A stretch of 64,000 bases of DNA from Mesorhizobium sp. B1-1-8 (GTDB lineage: Bacteria; Pseudomonadota; Alphaproteobacteria; Rhizobiales; Rhizobiaceae): contig NZ_CP083956.1 in NCBI RefSeq assembly GCF_006442795.2, positions 5,371,501 through 5,435,500 on the forward strand. The letters are read 5' to 3'. The notes below the pieces were generated by a model. The model was not told the DNA's origin. It saw nothing but the letters and a program-made list of their open reading frames with translations, and made no database searches. This document shows positions 37,649-46,947 of the stretch, one piece after another (the first letter of the stretch is position 1; every line of letters starts with the position of its first letter). The translations under genes were made by a program, and so were the position numbers.

Positions 37649-40012
37649 TTAGAAATAGCGGCGGCGCGAGCGGTTTTCGGTGAGCTCGCGCACCGCCTCG
37701 CGGAATTCGTGCAGGCCGGCGCGGATCTCGTCGATCTGGCTCTGCTGGTCGCCCGGCGCCGCGGCCGGATCGGGCTCCGGCGACTCGAACCGCTGCCCGG
37801 CATAAGGCGCCGCCGGCCCGGAATACCAGTAGCTCGACGCGTCGTCGGGCTGCTGCTCCTCGGGATAGGCCGGCGCGGGCGCCAGCTCAATCGCTTGCCG
37901 AGGCTGAGCGACCGGTTGCGCCTGACGTACCTCCGGCACGGCGGCGCCGCCGGGCAAAACGGGATCTGCAGCGGCCGGTTTTTCCGCCCTTGCCGGCATG
38001 AGATTGCGCAGCGCGGACGTCAGCGACCCAAACAGCCCGGGCCGTCCGGCATCGCCAGCCGGCGGCGGCGCGGATGGCGGAGCAGGTGGCAGCGCGGATG
38101 GCTGCGTGAACGATGGAGCCGCAATCGGCGGAGCGGTGCGGTATGTCCTGTCCTCAGCGGCAGGGACACGCTCCTGGGTGCCTTGGCGCGAGGCGGGCAC
38201 GCGCTCTTCAGCCTCGCGGCGCGAGCGGGCGTTGGCCGCTTCACGCAGGCTTGCATAGGCGCCGCGCAGCCCGCCGAGGCCAATGCCGGCAAAGAGGCCA
38301 AGCAGCAACCCGGCCAGCACCATCACGGCGCGCGACGGCCCCTTGGCTTCCAGCGGCGGATAGGCCGGCGATATGACGCTGACATTGGCGGTGTTGATGT
38401 CCTTCTGCTCGCCGGTCTCCTTGGCGCGCAGCAGATATTGTTCGTAGACGGAGCGCTTGGCGGCCGCCTCGCGCTCAAGCTCGCGCAGGGAAACCAGGTT
38501 GTTGTTGACGTCGCCGCTCTGCACCTTGGCCTGCGCCAGGCGCGACGCAAGATCCTGCTCGAGTTGGACCGAACGCTTCAGGTCGACCTGCAAGGAGGAG
38601 GCGATGCGCTGCAATTCGGCGCCGATGCGTTCGCGTGCGCCGGCAAGCTGGGCGTTAAGCGCCTGCAATTGAGGATGGCGCGGCCCGAATTTGATCGCGG
38701 CGCTGTCGGCCTCCTGCTTCAAGGCCGCATATTGCGAGCGCAGTTCGCTCATCGTGTTGGAACCGATCTCTTCCGGCAAGGTGCCGTTCAAGATTGAATT
38801 GACGTCGAGCGAGCGTGCCGAGGCTGCGCGGGCGTTAAGTTCCAAGGTGCGTGCGCGGGCAACGGAAAGCTGCTCGTTGAGCTTCAGCATCTGGTCGTCG
38901 CTGATCAGGTGACCTTGCGCATCGACGAGATCATGCGTGGCTCGGAAATCCTCGACCGCGCGCTCGGCCGTCTCGACGCCCTTGCGCAATTCGCTGAGCC
39001 TGCCGGTCAGTTCGTCGGTGGCGCGGCCAGCGGTCTTGGACTGGATGTCGCTGGAGATCTGCTGGAAAGCGCTGACCATGGTGTTGGCGATCAGCGCCGA
39101 TTTTTTCGGCTCCTGGGTGGTGGCGGTGACCGAGACGACGAAGGTCTTGCCGCCACGCTCGACGTCGAGCTTCTCCGCCAGATTGCCAACCGTCAGCCCG
39201 CGGCGGCGGGCCTCGTCGGCCGGACCCTGGGCATCCTGCCGCGATAGGATCGAGCGGAGCATCGGCATCAGGCCGATGCCTGCCTCGCCCTGCCCGTTGA
39301 ATTCCGGATCGTTGGTGAGATTAAGGTCGTCGACGACCTTGTTCAGGACCATGCCCGAGGTGAGGATGCGGACCTGGTTCTCGACGATGGCCAGCGTCGC
39401 ATCCGAGGCGACCACGTTCTGCGTCAGGTCGCGATCGGTGAGCTTGAGGTCGCGCGGGTCGATGATGACGTCCGTCGTGGCCTCGTATTTCTTCGGCGTC
39501 GACAGCGCGATGGCAATGCCAAGTGCCGCGCCCAAAATCGTGGTGGAAAGGATCAGCGCCCTGGAGCGGGTGATGCCGCGAATGACCTGCATCGGGTCGA
39601 TCAGCGGCTTCCATTCCTGAGCATCCTGATCGTCGCCGCCAAGCGGTCGCCTTGCGTATCGAGGCTCGACTGCGGCTTCCGTATTACGGTTCGCGGAAAG
39701 TCCCTGCTCCGGCGGTTCGGGCTGCGCGTCTCGCGCAACCCAGTCGTATTCGGCCTGCATCGGGTCCGAAACCGGTTCGGCCTGATACTGGCTGGGCGCC
39801 GCCGCATTCTCGGACCGGAGCTTCGAGGGGCTTTCGCGCCCGGCGCGCGCGGCGCGGTGCCGGGCGGCGGCGTCCTGGCGCCATGACGGGTCGGCCTTGT
39901 CGCCTATCGAAACCAGCGATGCGTCCGCGCTGTCCTCGCCGCGCACGGCTTCGCCGAGCGCCAGCAGGGAGCGCTCGCGCCTCCAGTCCTCACGGTTTTC
40001 CCTGTCGACCAT
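37649..40012 (-). CDS. Wzz/ExoP-type polysaccharide chain-length/transport protein
   Basis: 787-residue inner-membrane co-polymerase. A long charged cytoplasmic N-terminus (about 1-145) leads to a membrane helix (about 153-171, ILSTTILGAALGIAIAL). A large periplasmic coiled-coil follows (with VVASDATLAIVENQVRILTS, the GNVR-type FGPRHPQLQALNAQL, and YEQYLLRAKETGEQKDI), and a second helix lies near 560-580. The C-terminal cytoplasmic part is Pro/Ala-rich and ends in an acidic/basic helix. There is no BY-kinase domain of the kind found in ExoP itself, so chain-length control would use a separate kinase or none. It is divergent from the flippase gene and belongs to the exopolysaccharide cluster. 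Confidence 0.86.
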   Translation of the reverse strand: MVDRENREDWRRERSLLALGEAVRGEDSADASLVSIGDKADPSWRQDAAARHRAARAGRESPSKLRSENAAAPSQYQAEPVSDPMQAEYDWVARDAQPEPPEQGLSANRNTEAAVEPRYARRPLGGDDQDAQEWKPLIDPMQVIRGITRSRALILSTTILGAALGIAIALSTPKKYEATTDVIIDPRDLKLTDRDLTQNVVASDATLAIVENQVRILTSGMVLNKVVDDLNLTNDPEFNGQGEAGIGLMPMLRSILSRQDAQGPADEARRRGLTVGNLAEKLDVERGGKTFVVSVTATTQEPKKSALIANTMVSAFQQISSDIQSKTAGRATDELTGRLSELRKGVETAERAVEDFRATHDLVDAQGHLISDDQMLKLNEQLSVARARTLELNARAASARSLDVNSILNGTLPEEIGSNTMSELRSQYAALKQEADSAAIKFGPRHPQLQALNAQLAGARERIGAELQRIASSLQVDLKRSVQLEQDLASRLAQAKVQSGDVNNNLVSLRELEREAAAKRSVYEQYLLRAKETGEQKDINTANVSVISPAYPPLEAKGPSRAVMVLAGLLLGLFAGIGLGGLRGAYASLREAANARSRREAEERVPASRQGTQERVPAAEDRTYRTAPPIAAPSFTQPSALPPAPPSAPPPAGDAGRPGLFGSLTSALRNLMPARAEKPAAADPVLPGGAAVPEVRQAQPVAQPRQAIELAPAPAYPEEQQPDDASSYWYSGPAAPYAGQRFESPEPDPAAAPGDQQSQIDEIRAGLHEFREAVRELTENRSRRRYF

Positions 40013-40212
40013 TGTCTTGGAGCTTACTCTCAGGCGGCTTGGAGCGGCGGTCGGCCAATCGTTAAGCCACGCTAAACAGGCATAGGAAACAAAAGGTTAA
40101 TTTTGACCGCCGGAAAGCAGAGTTTCTCGCTTTGATTGTATGTCCGCGCGGGAGCGAAATCGCACCGCCAGAACGGCACGTTAAGCTTTCCGCCCTAAGT
40201 TTTGGCCGACCT

Positions 40213-41508
40213 ATGACCCAGACCAGCGACATACCGCACAGGCGGACCCTCGCGCGGATCGGCACCTTCGTGGCCGCACGCCGCAAGCTGGTTTTAGACT
40301 ATTTCTCGGCGATCAGCGGCGCCGGCGGCCGGCTGGTGTTCTCGCTCGCCTATTTCATTGCGCTCGCCAACACGCTCTCGATCGCCGAATTCGGCATGTT
40401 CGCCACGGCGTCGGCCGCAGGCATCATGCTGTCGCGCATCCTCGCCTTCGGCTTCATCTCGGCGCTCTACCGCACGGCGACGATCCGACCCAAACTGATC
40501 GGCACCTTCACCGCCGGTTTCCTGCTGCTCGGCGTGGTCTCGCTGCCATTTCTGGCCGCCGCCTCCTACGCCGTCTACCTGATCTTCTTTGCCGGCACCG
40601 TGCCGCTTCCGGTCTTCGCCGCGGTCGTCTTCGCCGAAGCGCTGCTGTGGCGGCCGGTCGAGGTGGCGCTGATCGTCAACAACGGTCTCGGCAAGTTCGG
40701 CCGCGCCGCTGTGCTGGCGATCCTGGCGACGGCCTTACGGGCGCTCGGGGCCGTGCTGTTCATGCTTGCCGCGCAGCACAGCGTCAATGTCTGGTCTTGG
40801 TATTATATCGGTGCCAACGCCGCATCGCTGATCGTCGCCTTCGCCTTCTTCTATCCGCGCCAGCGGCTGAGATTGCGCTCGGAGCTCTATTTCAGGCGGC
40901 TCGCCGATTCCATCTATGTGGCCGGATCGGAGGTGCTGTTTTACCTGCAGATGGAATTCGACAAGCTGCTCGTACTTTCGATCGGCGGCGCTCATCTTGC
41001 CGGTATCTATGCCATCATCATGCGGCTGGTCGACCTGACGGCGATCCCGATCCGCACCTTCTCGATGATGCTGGTGCAGCGCATGATGCGGGCGCCCGAG
41101 CTTTTGTCGCGGCTGACGGTCAAGAGCGGCATCGAGGGCGGCGTGTTCCTGGTCTCGACGCTGGCGCTGCTGGCGCTCGGCATCGTGCTGCACTTCTTTC
41201 CCAACGCGCTGGGCAGGAACGTCGCCGAGGCAGCGCCCCTGGTGGCGCTGGCGATCTTCGTGCCGGGTCTGCGCAACCTCGTCGAATACCAGGCCGAGCT
41301 TCTGTTCGCGCGCGGCCAGACCGCCGTCAGGGCGATCAATCTCGGCCTGCTCGCCGGGCTGAAGGCTGTGCTGTTGACCTATGTGCTGACGACCATCCTC
41401 GACACGCCCAAGCTGGTGCTGTCGCTCAACGTCGTCTTCCTGCTGCTTTACCTGGCCTCGATGCTGCTGACCTATTCGGCGATGCGCCGCCCGGCCAAAG
41501 CCATCTAG
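40213..41508 (+). CDS. Wzx-like polysaccharide flippase
   Basis: 431-residue membrane protein with about 12 helices of the MOP/polysaccharide-transporter superfamily. The first helices follow DYFSAISGAGGRLVFSLAYF, with LSIAEFGMFATASAAGIMLS and LAGIYAIIMRLVDLTAIPIR typical of the fold. It would flip lipid-linked repeat units across the inner membrane for polymerisation. The ATG at 40213 is chosen. The open frame further upstream has no family sequence. Convergent with the DUF6492 gene (3-nt gap). Confidence 0.86.
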   Translation: MTQTSDIPHRRTLARIGTFVAARRKLVLDYFSAISGAGGRLVFSLAYFIALANTLSIAEFGMFATASAAGIMLSRILAFGFISALYRTATIRPKLIGTFTAGFLLLGVVSLPFLAAASYAVYLIFFAGTVPLPVFAAVVFAEALLWRPVEVALIVNNGLGKFGRAAVLAILATALRALGAVLFMLAAQHSVNVWSWYYIGANAASLIVAFAFFYPRQRLRLRSELYFRRLADSIYVAGSEVLFYLQMEFDKLLVLSIGGAHLAGIYAIIMRLVDLTAIPIRTFSMMLVQRMMRAPELLSRLTVKSGIEGGVFLVSTLALLALGIVLHFFPNALGRNVAEAAPLVALAIFVPGLRNLVEYQAELLFARGQTAVRAINLGLLAGLKAVLLTYVLTTILDTPKLVLSLNVVFLLLYLASMLLTYSAMRRPAKAI

Positions 41509-41511
41509 ATC

Positions 41512-42438
41512 CTACATGTCGAGTCCGATCAGGCGGCGGATGCGGCCGACATCGGTGCCGATAAAAGACTGCATGCCGATCGCCACCTGTTCAGGCCCCA
41601 TGTCGGCGACAAAGCGGCGAAACGCGTCATCCGATAGCGCCTCGCCGTTCCAGTGGACGCGGCAGAATTCCTCCGCGCCGTGGAAATGGCCGGCGCCGTC
41701 CAGCACGTCATCGACATAGCGGCCGTAGATCATGCATTCGGAGAATTTGCGCGCCGAGCCGACGACGCTCACCCAGTCGCGGCCGTGCATTTTTTCGATC
41801 CGCTCGCACATCGCATTGACCGTCTCACGGCGCCAGGCGATCAGCGTCGAGATATAGTCGTGCGTGGAGACGCTGGGTGGATCTATGCCAAGCGCCGCGC
41901 CGGCATTGCGCGACCAGACGCGGTGCTCGTCATGACCGTTATTGGACAGGACGCCGTCGCGCCGGAACAGCCGCACCTTGCCGTCGCGCCATAAGACGCC
42001 GGTGTCGAACGGTTTGAGGAAGGCGACATCGGAATCGCAGAAGACGAGCACGTCTTCCTTCGCATGGCCGGCAATGGCGACGCGACGCAGTTGCTGCACA
42101 TGCCAGCCGCGCAGCGGCTGGGTGCGCAAGCTCAGCCAGACGCGGCGGCGAAACAGGCTGAGTGGATCGTCGAACACCCGCAGCCAGCGGGGCAGCAGGT
42201 CGCGCTCGTCGATGACGGTGCGACGGCTCGATTCCAGCTGGCGAAACTGCGCCACGTCGCGGTGCTCGACAAGAATGTAGTGCCGCGCCACGCCGGTCAC
42301 GTGGCGGTCGATGGTTTCGCACAGCAGCCGGCAGCGTTCGAAATCCGGCGCGTAGCTCGCCGTCACGATTGCCGCGGAAGGCGTGCGCGGCGACGGCTCG
42401 GCGGTGGTAGCCGCGTCCGGTACGAAACGGCTGTTCAC
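41512..42438 (-). CDS. DUF6492-type glycosyltransferase
   Basis: 308-residue protein with a GT-A-like core: AIVTASYAPDFERCRLLCET, YILVEHRDVAQF and the nucleotide-sugar motif VLVFCDSDVAFLKPF. Later WSRNAGAALGIDPPSVSTHDY and the C-terminal VAIGMQSFIGTDV also fit the DUF6492 family of putative glycosyltransferases. The GTG start at 42438 overlaps the stop of the WecG-like gene, so it is the last of three coupled minus-strand genes. Donor and acceptor are unknown. Confidence 0.78.
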   Translation of the reverse strand: MNSRFVPDAATTAEPSPRTPSAAIVTASYAPDFERCRLLCETIDRHVTGVARHYILVEHRDVAQFRQLESSRRTVIDERDLLPRWLRVFDDPLSLFRRRVWLSLRTQPLRGWHVQQLRRVAIAGHAKEDVLVFCDSDVAFLKPFDTGVLWRDGKVRLFRRDGVLSNNGHDEHRVWSRNAGAALGIDPPSVSTHDYISTLIAWRRETVNAMCERIEKMHGRDWVSVVGSARKFSECMIYGRYVDDVLDGAGHFHGAEEFCRVHWNGEALSDDAFRRFVADMGPEQVAIGMQSFIGTDVGRIRRLIGLDM

Positions 42439-43229
42439 CGGCGCGCCTCCACCGGTTGCGGCCTGTGCGCCAGTTTCTGCTTGAAGACGCGCCACAGGAA
42501 GAGCGGGTTGCCGACCACGTAGCGGCGCCACAGGCGGCCGGGTTCGATACACAGCCGAAACAGCCATTCGAGCCGCAGGCGGCGCATCCATAGCGGCGCG
42601 CGCGGCACCGTGCCGCTGAGGAAATCGAGCAGCGCGCCGACCGCGATGGGCAGCGTGCAGTGACGCTGGTCGATGTGGCGCTCGATCCACAACTCCTGCC
42701 GCGGCACGCCCATGGCGACGAGCAGCACGTCGGGCCGCAGCCTGGCGATGCGCTCGATGATCTTTGGCTCCTCGGCGGCGGAGAAATAGCCGTCATGGAT
42801 GACGACGAATTCGTGTTGCACGGCAAGCGTCGAGAGCTTGACGGAGGCCGCCTCGGCGCTGACGCGCGTCGCGCCGAGCAACGCCACCGTCAGCGGCCGT
42901 TTCGAGGCCTGGAGGAAGGCCGGGATGAAATCCGTGCCGTTAAGGTTGTCCGGGAACGGCGCGCCATAGAGCAGCTTGGCCGCGATGTCGACGCCGACGC
43001 CGTCCGGCAGGATCAGGAAATCCTCGAGCGCTGCGGCAAAGACCGGATCGGTGTAGGCGATGTTTGCGTTGTGGGCGTTGAGGAAGCTGACCTTGGTGAA
43101 ACGCCGCTCGGCAATCAGCCGGGCGAGCAGCGCGATGGCGTCATCCCAGCGGATGGCCAGCACTGAGATGCCGAGGATGGACCTCAACGTGTCGAGACCG
43201 AAGGCGGCGCGGGCGGCGTGCATGTTCAT
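42435..43229 (-). CDS. WecG/TagA/CpsF-family glycosyltransferase
   Basis: 264-residue GT26 enzyme. The family core is visible: SFLNAHNANIAYTDPVF, LPDGVGVDIAAKLL, LNGTDFIPAF, VALLGATRVSAEAAS, RLRPDVLLVAMGVPRQELWI, and VGALLDFLSGTVPRAPLWMR. GT26 enzymes add a sugar such as ManNAcA or glucose to a lipid-linked precursor. Start ATG 43229 overlaps the stop of the upstream GT gene (ATGA). Confidence 0.92.
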   Translation of the reverse strand: MNMHAARAAFGLDTLRSILGISVLAIRWDDAIALLARLIAERRFTKVSFLNAHNANIAYTDPVFAAALEDFLILPDGVGVDIAAKLLYGAPFPDNLNGTDFIPAFLQASKRPLTVALLGATRVSAEAASVKLSTLAVQHEFVVIHDGYFSAAEEPKIIERIARLRPDVLLVAMGVPRQELWIERHIDQRHCTLPIAVGALLDFLSGTVPRAPLWMRRLRLEWLFRLCIEPGRLWRRYVVGNPLFLWRVFKQKLAHRPQPVEARR

Positions 43230-44395
43230 GCAAACGCCTCCTGTCTGACGGCGCCGAGCTTGCTCAGGCCCAGCCCGATCGACGCATCGAGCGCCTTGAG
43301 CTGACGGCGGTGGAAGGCGCTGCCGTCGACATCCTGCACATCAGCGGCTGCCTGCTCGAGCGCCGCGGCGAAGGCAACCGGGTCGTCGGTCACGACGCAA
43401 TTGTCGGGGCGATAGCCGATGCCGCGCAGCGAGCGGCTGGTGGCGACCGATGGCAAGCCTAGCTCGAAGGTTTCGATGGTCTTGAGCTGCACGCCGCTGC
43501 CGGCTGTGCTGATCAGCGGAATGACGGCGGCGCCGCGCACGAAGGCTTGAGCGTCCGCAACGCGGCCGACGAATTCAACGCCGGGATGGGTGGACGTCAC
43601 GCCTGACGGCATGTTGCCGGCCACCCTGATGCGGAAATCGGGCCTCAGATGCGGCACGACCTGGGTAAGAAACCAGTCGAGACCGATGCGGTTCGGCTGC
43701 CAGGTCCAGGTGCCGATCAGCGCCGCGTCACAGTCGATGCGGCGCGGGACTTTTTTCGCGGCTTCGGCGCGGGTCACCAGCGGCAGCACGGCCGAGCGAT
43801 CGTCGGAGGCAACGCCGAGCGCGGCTCGGTCCTCTTCGGCCAGGGTGAATACGAAGCGCGCGGCGCGGCAGAGGTGCTCCTCGACAACCTTGAGCAGCCT
43901 TGCCTCGCGGCGAAACAGCCAGCGTTGCAGCGCGCTGCCCGCCGCGGCGGCATTCTCCTCGGCCGAGCGGTGCTCGACATTGTGGGCAACGAAGATCGAC
44001 GGCCGGTCGGCAAAGAGCTCTTCAAAGGCGCCGGCGAACTGCACGGAATTGAGCACATAGCCGTCGAAGGGGCCGGCGCGCTCGATCGCGGCGCGGATTT
44101 CGCTATCGGAAACGACGCGCAGCTTCGCCGAGGCGAAAGTGAGGCCGGCAAGTATCGCCTTACCGACCCAGGCCAGCTTCCGCTGCGGCGGGGCGCTTTG
44201 CGTGCGCACGTCGATGGCGCCGAGAACGATGGTGTTTTCGGGATCGGCGGGTATTTTGCCGGGCCAGATGAAGCCGATCACCGTGACGCGCACGCCGGCA
44301 CGCCGCAGCGCGGCGATGATCGCAGCATTGGCGATCTCGTAGCCCGAGGCGAGAGCGCCGTCGGGCACGATCGATGTGGCGAACAGCAGATGCAT
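43226..44395 (-). CDS. GT4-type glycosyltransferase
   Basis: 389-residue GT-B enzyme. The N-terminal half begins MHLLFATSIVPDGALASGYE and contains IFVAHNVEHRSAEEN. The C-terminal half has IGTWTWQPNRIGLDWFLTQV and STAGSGVQLKTIETFELGLP with the donor-binding Glu pattern, then VATSRSLRGIGY. GGTGAG precedes the ATG at 44395, preferred to the 44425 alternative. First of three overlapping genes (GT4, GT26, DUF6492) on this strand. Confidence 0.86.
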   Translation of the reverse strand: MHLLFATSIVPDGALASGYEIANAAIIAALRRAGVRVTVIGFIWPGKIPADPENTIVLGAIDVRTQSAPPQRKLAWVGKAILAGLTFASAKLRVVSDSEIRAAIERAGPFDGYVLNSVQFAGAFEELFADRPSIFVAHNVEHRSAEENAAAAGSALQRWLFRREARLLKVVEEHLCRAARFVFTLAEEDRAALGVASDDRSAVLPLVTRAEAAKKVPRRIDCDAALIGTWTWQPNRIGLDWFLTQVVPHLRPDFRIRVAGNMPSGVTSTHPGVEFVGRVADAQAFVRGAAVIPLISTAGSGVQLKTIETFELGLPSVATSRSLRGIGYRPDNCVVTDDPVAFAAALEQAAADVQDVDGSAFHRRQLKALDASIGLGLSKLGAVRQEAFA

Positions 44396-44563
44396 CTCAC
44401 CTATCCAGTGCGACCCAGTTAGCAAACCGGGGTGAACCCTTGATTAAGTGAACCTGATCAGCGCCCGGCGCTTCAGGATTCAAGCTTTGACCGCCCAAGG
44501 TGATTAACGAAACGTTATCACCGCGGTGCTATCGAGGGATCGAACTCACGCGGCTGGAAACGG

Positions 44564-45577
44564 ATGATCCCTTTGCCATCGGACGTTTTGGTATCGATCG
44601 CGGGGGTATCGATCGCGGGGCGGTCTCCGGGGCTTGTCGCGGAGACTGTCGAGGCGGTCGTCACGCTGCCGACATTCAAGCGGCCGCGGCTGCTGCTGGA
44701 AACGCTGGCATCGCTCAAAGGGCAACGCACCGACAGGCGTTTCGCCGTCATCGTGATGGAAAACGAGGCCGAGGCGCACGAAGGCGCCAGGGCGGCGCTT
44801 CCGCTGTTCGAGCGCGCGGAAATGCCGGGCGTTGTGATCGTCGCGCATGAGCGCGGCAATTGCAGCGCCTACAATGCCGGCTGGCAGACAGCGATCCTGC
44901 ATTTCCCCAATTTCCGGCACCTTCTGGTCATCGACGACGACGAGATCGCCGATGCCGATTGGCTGGAGCGCATGTGCAAGGCAGCCGAGACGCTAGGCGC
45001 CGACATCGTCGGCGGGCCGCAGGTGCCGGTCTTCGCGGATCCGAGCCATGGCAGATGGGCCGAGCATCCGGTCTTTGCGCCGCCCTACCGGGAAACCGGC
45101 CGCGTGCCGGCGCTCTATTCGTCCGGCAATCTGCTGATCGGACGCCACGTGCTGACGGCCATGGGGCCGCCCTTCCTCGATCTGAAGTTCAACTTCATGG
45201 GCGGCGGCGACGCCGATTTTCTGAGCCGCGCCGCGCAGAAAGGCTTCGTTCTCGCCTGGTGCGCGGAGGCGAGGGTCAACGAAACGGTTCCGGCCCGGCG
45301 CGTCGAGGCCGACTGGATCCGCGCCCGCAGCCTGCGTAACGGCGTCATCTCCACTTTGGTCGAGAAAAAAAAGCGCGCCGGCACACCGTTCGCCGGCGCC
45401 AAGGTGTTTTTGAAGAGCCTGGCGCTGCTTGCCGCCTCGCCGGTGCGCGGCGCCATCCGGCTGGTGCGCACGGGCTCGCTGGCGACGGGCCTCTACCCGG
45501 TCTATGTCGCGATCGGCAGGGTGCTTGCCGAATTCGGATATGCCAATGAGCAGTACCGACAGCCTGAGAAGAACTGA
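44564..45577 (+). CDS. GT2-type glycosyltransferase
   Basis: 337-residue GT-A enzyme. VVTLPTFKRPRLLLETLASL near residue 32 and the metal-binding LLVIDDDEIADADWLERM are typical of family 2, with FNFMGGGDADFLSRAAQKGF as the acceptor/catalytic region. The first 30 residues are unlike the family and contain a 15-bp tandem duplication (44591-44620) that doubles VSIAG, so the true start may lie further in. The gene overlaps the downstream Wzy-like gene by 32 nt, suggesting coupling. Confidence 0.84.
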   Translation: MIPLPSDVLVSIAGVSIAGRSPGLVAETVEAVVTLPTFKRPRLLLETLASLKGQRTDRRFAVIVMENEAEAHEGARAALPLFERAEMPGVVIVAHERGNCSAYNAGWQTAILHFPNFRHLLVIDDDEIADADWLERMCKAAETLGADIVGGPQVPVFADPSHGRWAEHPVFAPPYRETGRVPALYSSGNLLIGRHVLTAMGPPFLDLKFNFMGGGDADFLSRAAQKGFVLAWCAEARVNETVPARRVEADWIRARSLRNGVISTLVEKKKRAGTPFAGAKVFLKSLALLAASPVRGAIRLVRTGSLATGLYPVYVAIGRVLAEFGYANEQYRQPEKN

Positions 45578-46922
45578 GCGCGCGCCGCTCGGCGCCGCTT
45601 TCACGCGCGACGGTATCGCGACGGCGATCGCCGCACTTCTGTTTGCCGTCATCATGGTCTCGTTCCGGCCTTTTCAGCCGGCCGGCGCGGAGCTTACCGG
45701 CGAGGGCGGCGACATCGTCAACCAGCTCGGCTTCGGCTCGCTCGGCGCTGTCTCGATCTTCTCGCTGCTCGCCTTCGCCGACCCGCGCGTGGTGCGCTCG
45801 CTGCTCAGCCCGTCCTGGATGCTTATGCTGGGCTTCTTCTTCCTGTCGGTGGTGCTGGCCACCGATCCGCCCGTGGCGATGCGCGCCGCCTCCTTCACCA
45901 TGATCGGCATCATCACGATGGCGGCGATCCTGGTCGTGCCGCGCGACGCCGATGCCTTCGCCAGGGTCATCATCTTCACCGCCGTCGTCGTCATGGGGCT
46001 CTCCTATGTCGGTCTCATCATGTTTCCGCACGAAGCACTGCACACAGCCGACTCGCAGGAGCCGCAGCATGCGGGCCTGTGGCGCGGCGTCTTCACCCAC
46101 AAGAACATCGCCGGGCCGGTCATGGCCTGCTTCAGCTTCGCCGGGCTCTATATCTACCGGCGCGGGCAACGCTGGTGGGGCGCCGGCATCTTCTGCGCGG
46201 CGATGTTCTTCATGCTGCACACTGGCTCGAAGACGACTGCCGGCCTGGTGCCGTTCTCGATCATGATCGTGGTGCTGCCGAGCCTCATCGGCATGCGGCT
46301 CGGCACGCCGATCCTGTTCCTGGTCGCGATCGGCGCGACCGCGGTCGGCACGCTCGGCATCGTCTTCATCCCGCCGGTGAAACATCTGGCGGCGATCTAT
46401 TTCCCGGACCTCACCTATACCGGCCGCACGACGCTGTGGGAGTTCGCCGGCGAGATGCTGGCCAAGAAACCCTGGACCGGCTACGGCTATGAAAGCTTCT
46501 GGGGGACGCCGCTGCTGCTCAACCAGGACCAGCCCTTCGACCGCGCCTGGGACATCCGCACCATCGTGCACGGCCATGACGGCTATCTCGACATCGCCGT
46601 GCTGATGGGCATCCCGGCGCTGTGCGTGGCGGTCTACACCTTCCTCATCGCGCCCTTGCGCGATTATATGCGCATCCCGGCGCGCAAGGAGAACATCTTC
46701 CTCGGTGACTTCTTCATGATGGTCGTGCTGTTCACAGCGCTGAACGGCTTCCTCGAAAGCTTCTTCTTCCACCGCGGCGACCCGGTCTGGCTGTTCTTCG
46801 TGCTGGGCGTTCTGGGCCTCAGGCAGGTCTCGCTGCGGCCTATCCCCGTTCGCAGTCCGCGCCAGGCCAGGACCATCGATCTCCCGCCGACAGGACTTTC
46901 CCGCCGCCAGCCGAACGTCTAA
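45546..46922 (+). CDS. O-antigen ligase/Wzy-type polymerase (ExoQ-like)
   Basis: 458-residue integral membrane protein with about ten helices and the large periplasmic loop of the Wzy_C family: GVFTHKNIAGPVMACF, MLHTGSKTTAGLVPFS, and LTYTGRTTLWEFAGEMLAKK leading to GYGYESFWGTP and HGHDGYLDIAVLMG. These motifs match ExoQ-like polymerases of rhizobial exopolysaccharides. ATG at 45546 is used, with an in-frame ATG at 45540 equally possible. It overlaps the GT2 gene and is followed by proC after 25 nt. Confidence 0.88.
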   Translation: MSSTDSLRRTERAPLGAAFTRDGIATAIAALLFAVIMVSFRPFQPAGAELTGEGGDIVNQLGFGSLGAVSIFSLLAFADPRVVRSLLSPSWMLMLGFFFLSVVLATDPPVAMRAASFTMIGIITMAAILVVPRDADAFARVIIFTAVVVMGLSYVGLIMFPHEALHTADSQEPQHAGLWRGVFTHKNIAGPVMACFSFAGLYIYRRGQRWWGAGIFCAAMFFMLHTGSKTTAGLVPFSIMIVVLPSLIGMRLGTPILFLVAIGATAVGTLGIVFIPPVKHLAAIYFPDLTYTGRTTLWEFAGEMLAKKPWTGYGYESFWGTPLLLNQDQPFDRAWDIRTIVHGHDGYLDIAVLMGIPALCVAVYTFLIAPLRDYMRIPARKENIFLGDFFMMVVLFTALNGFLESFFFHRGDPVWLFFVLGVLGLRQVSLRPIPVRSPRQARTIDLPPTGLSRRQPNV

Positions 46923-46947
46923 GGAGAGCCAACTCGCGGAGGTTTTC

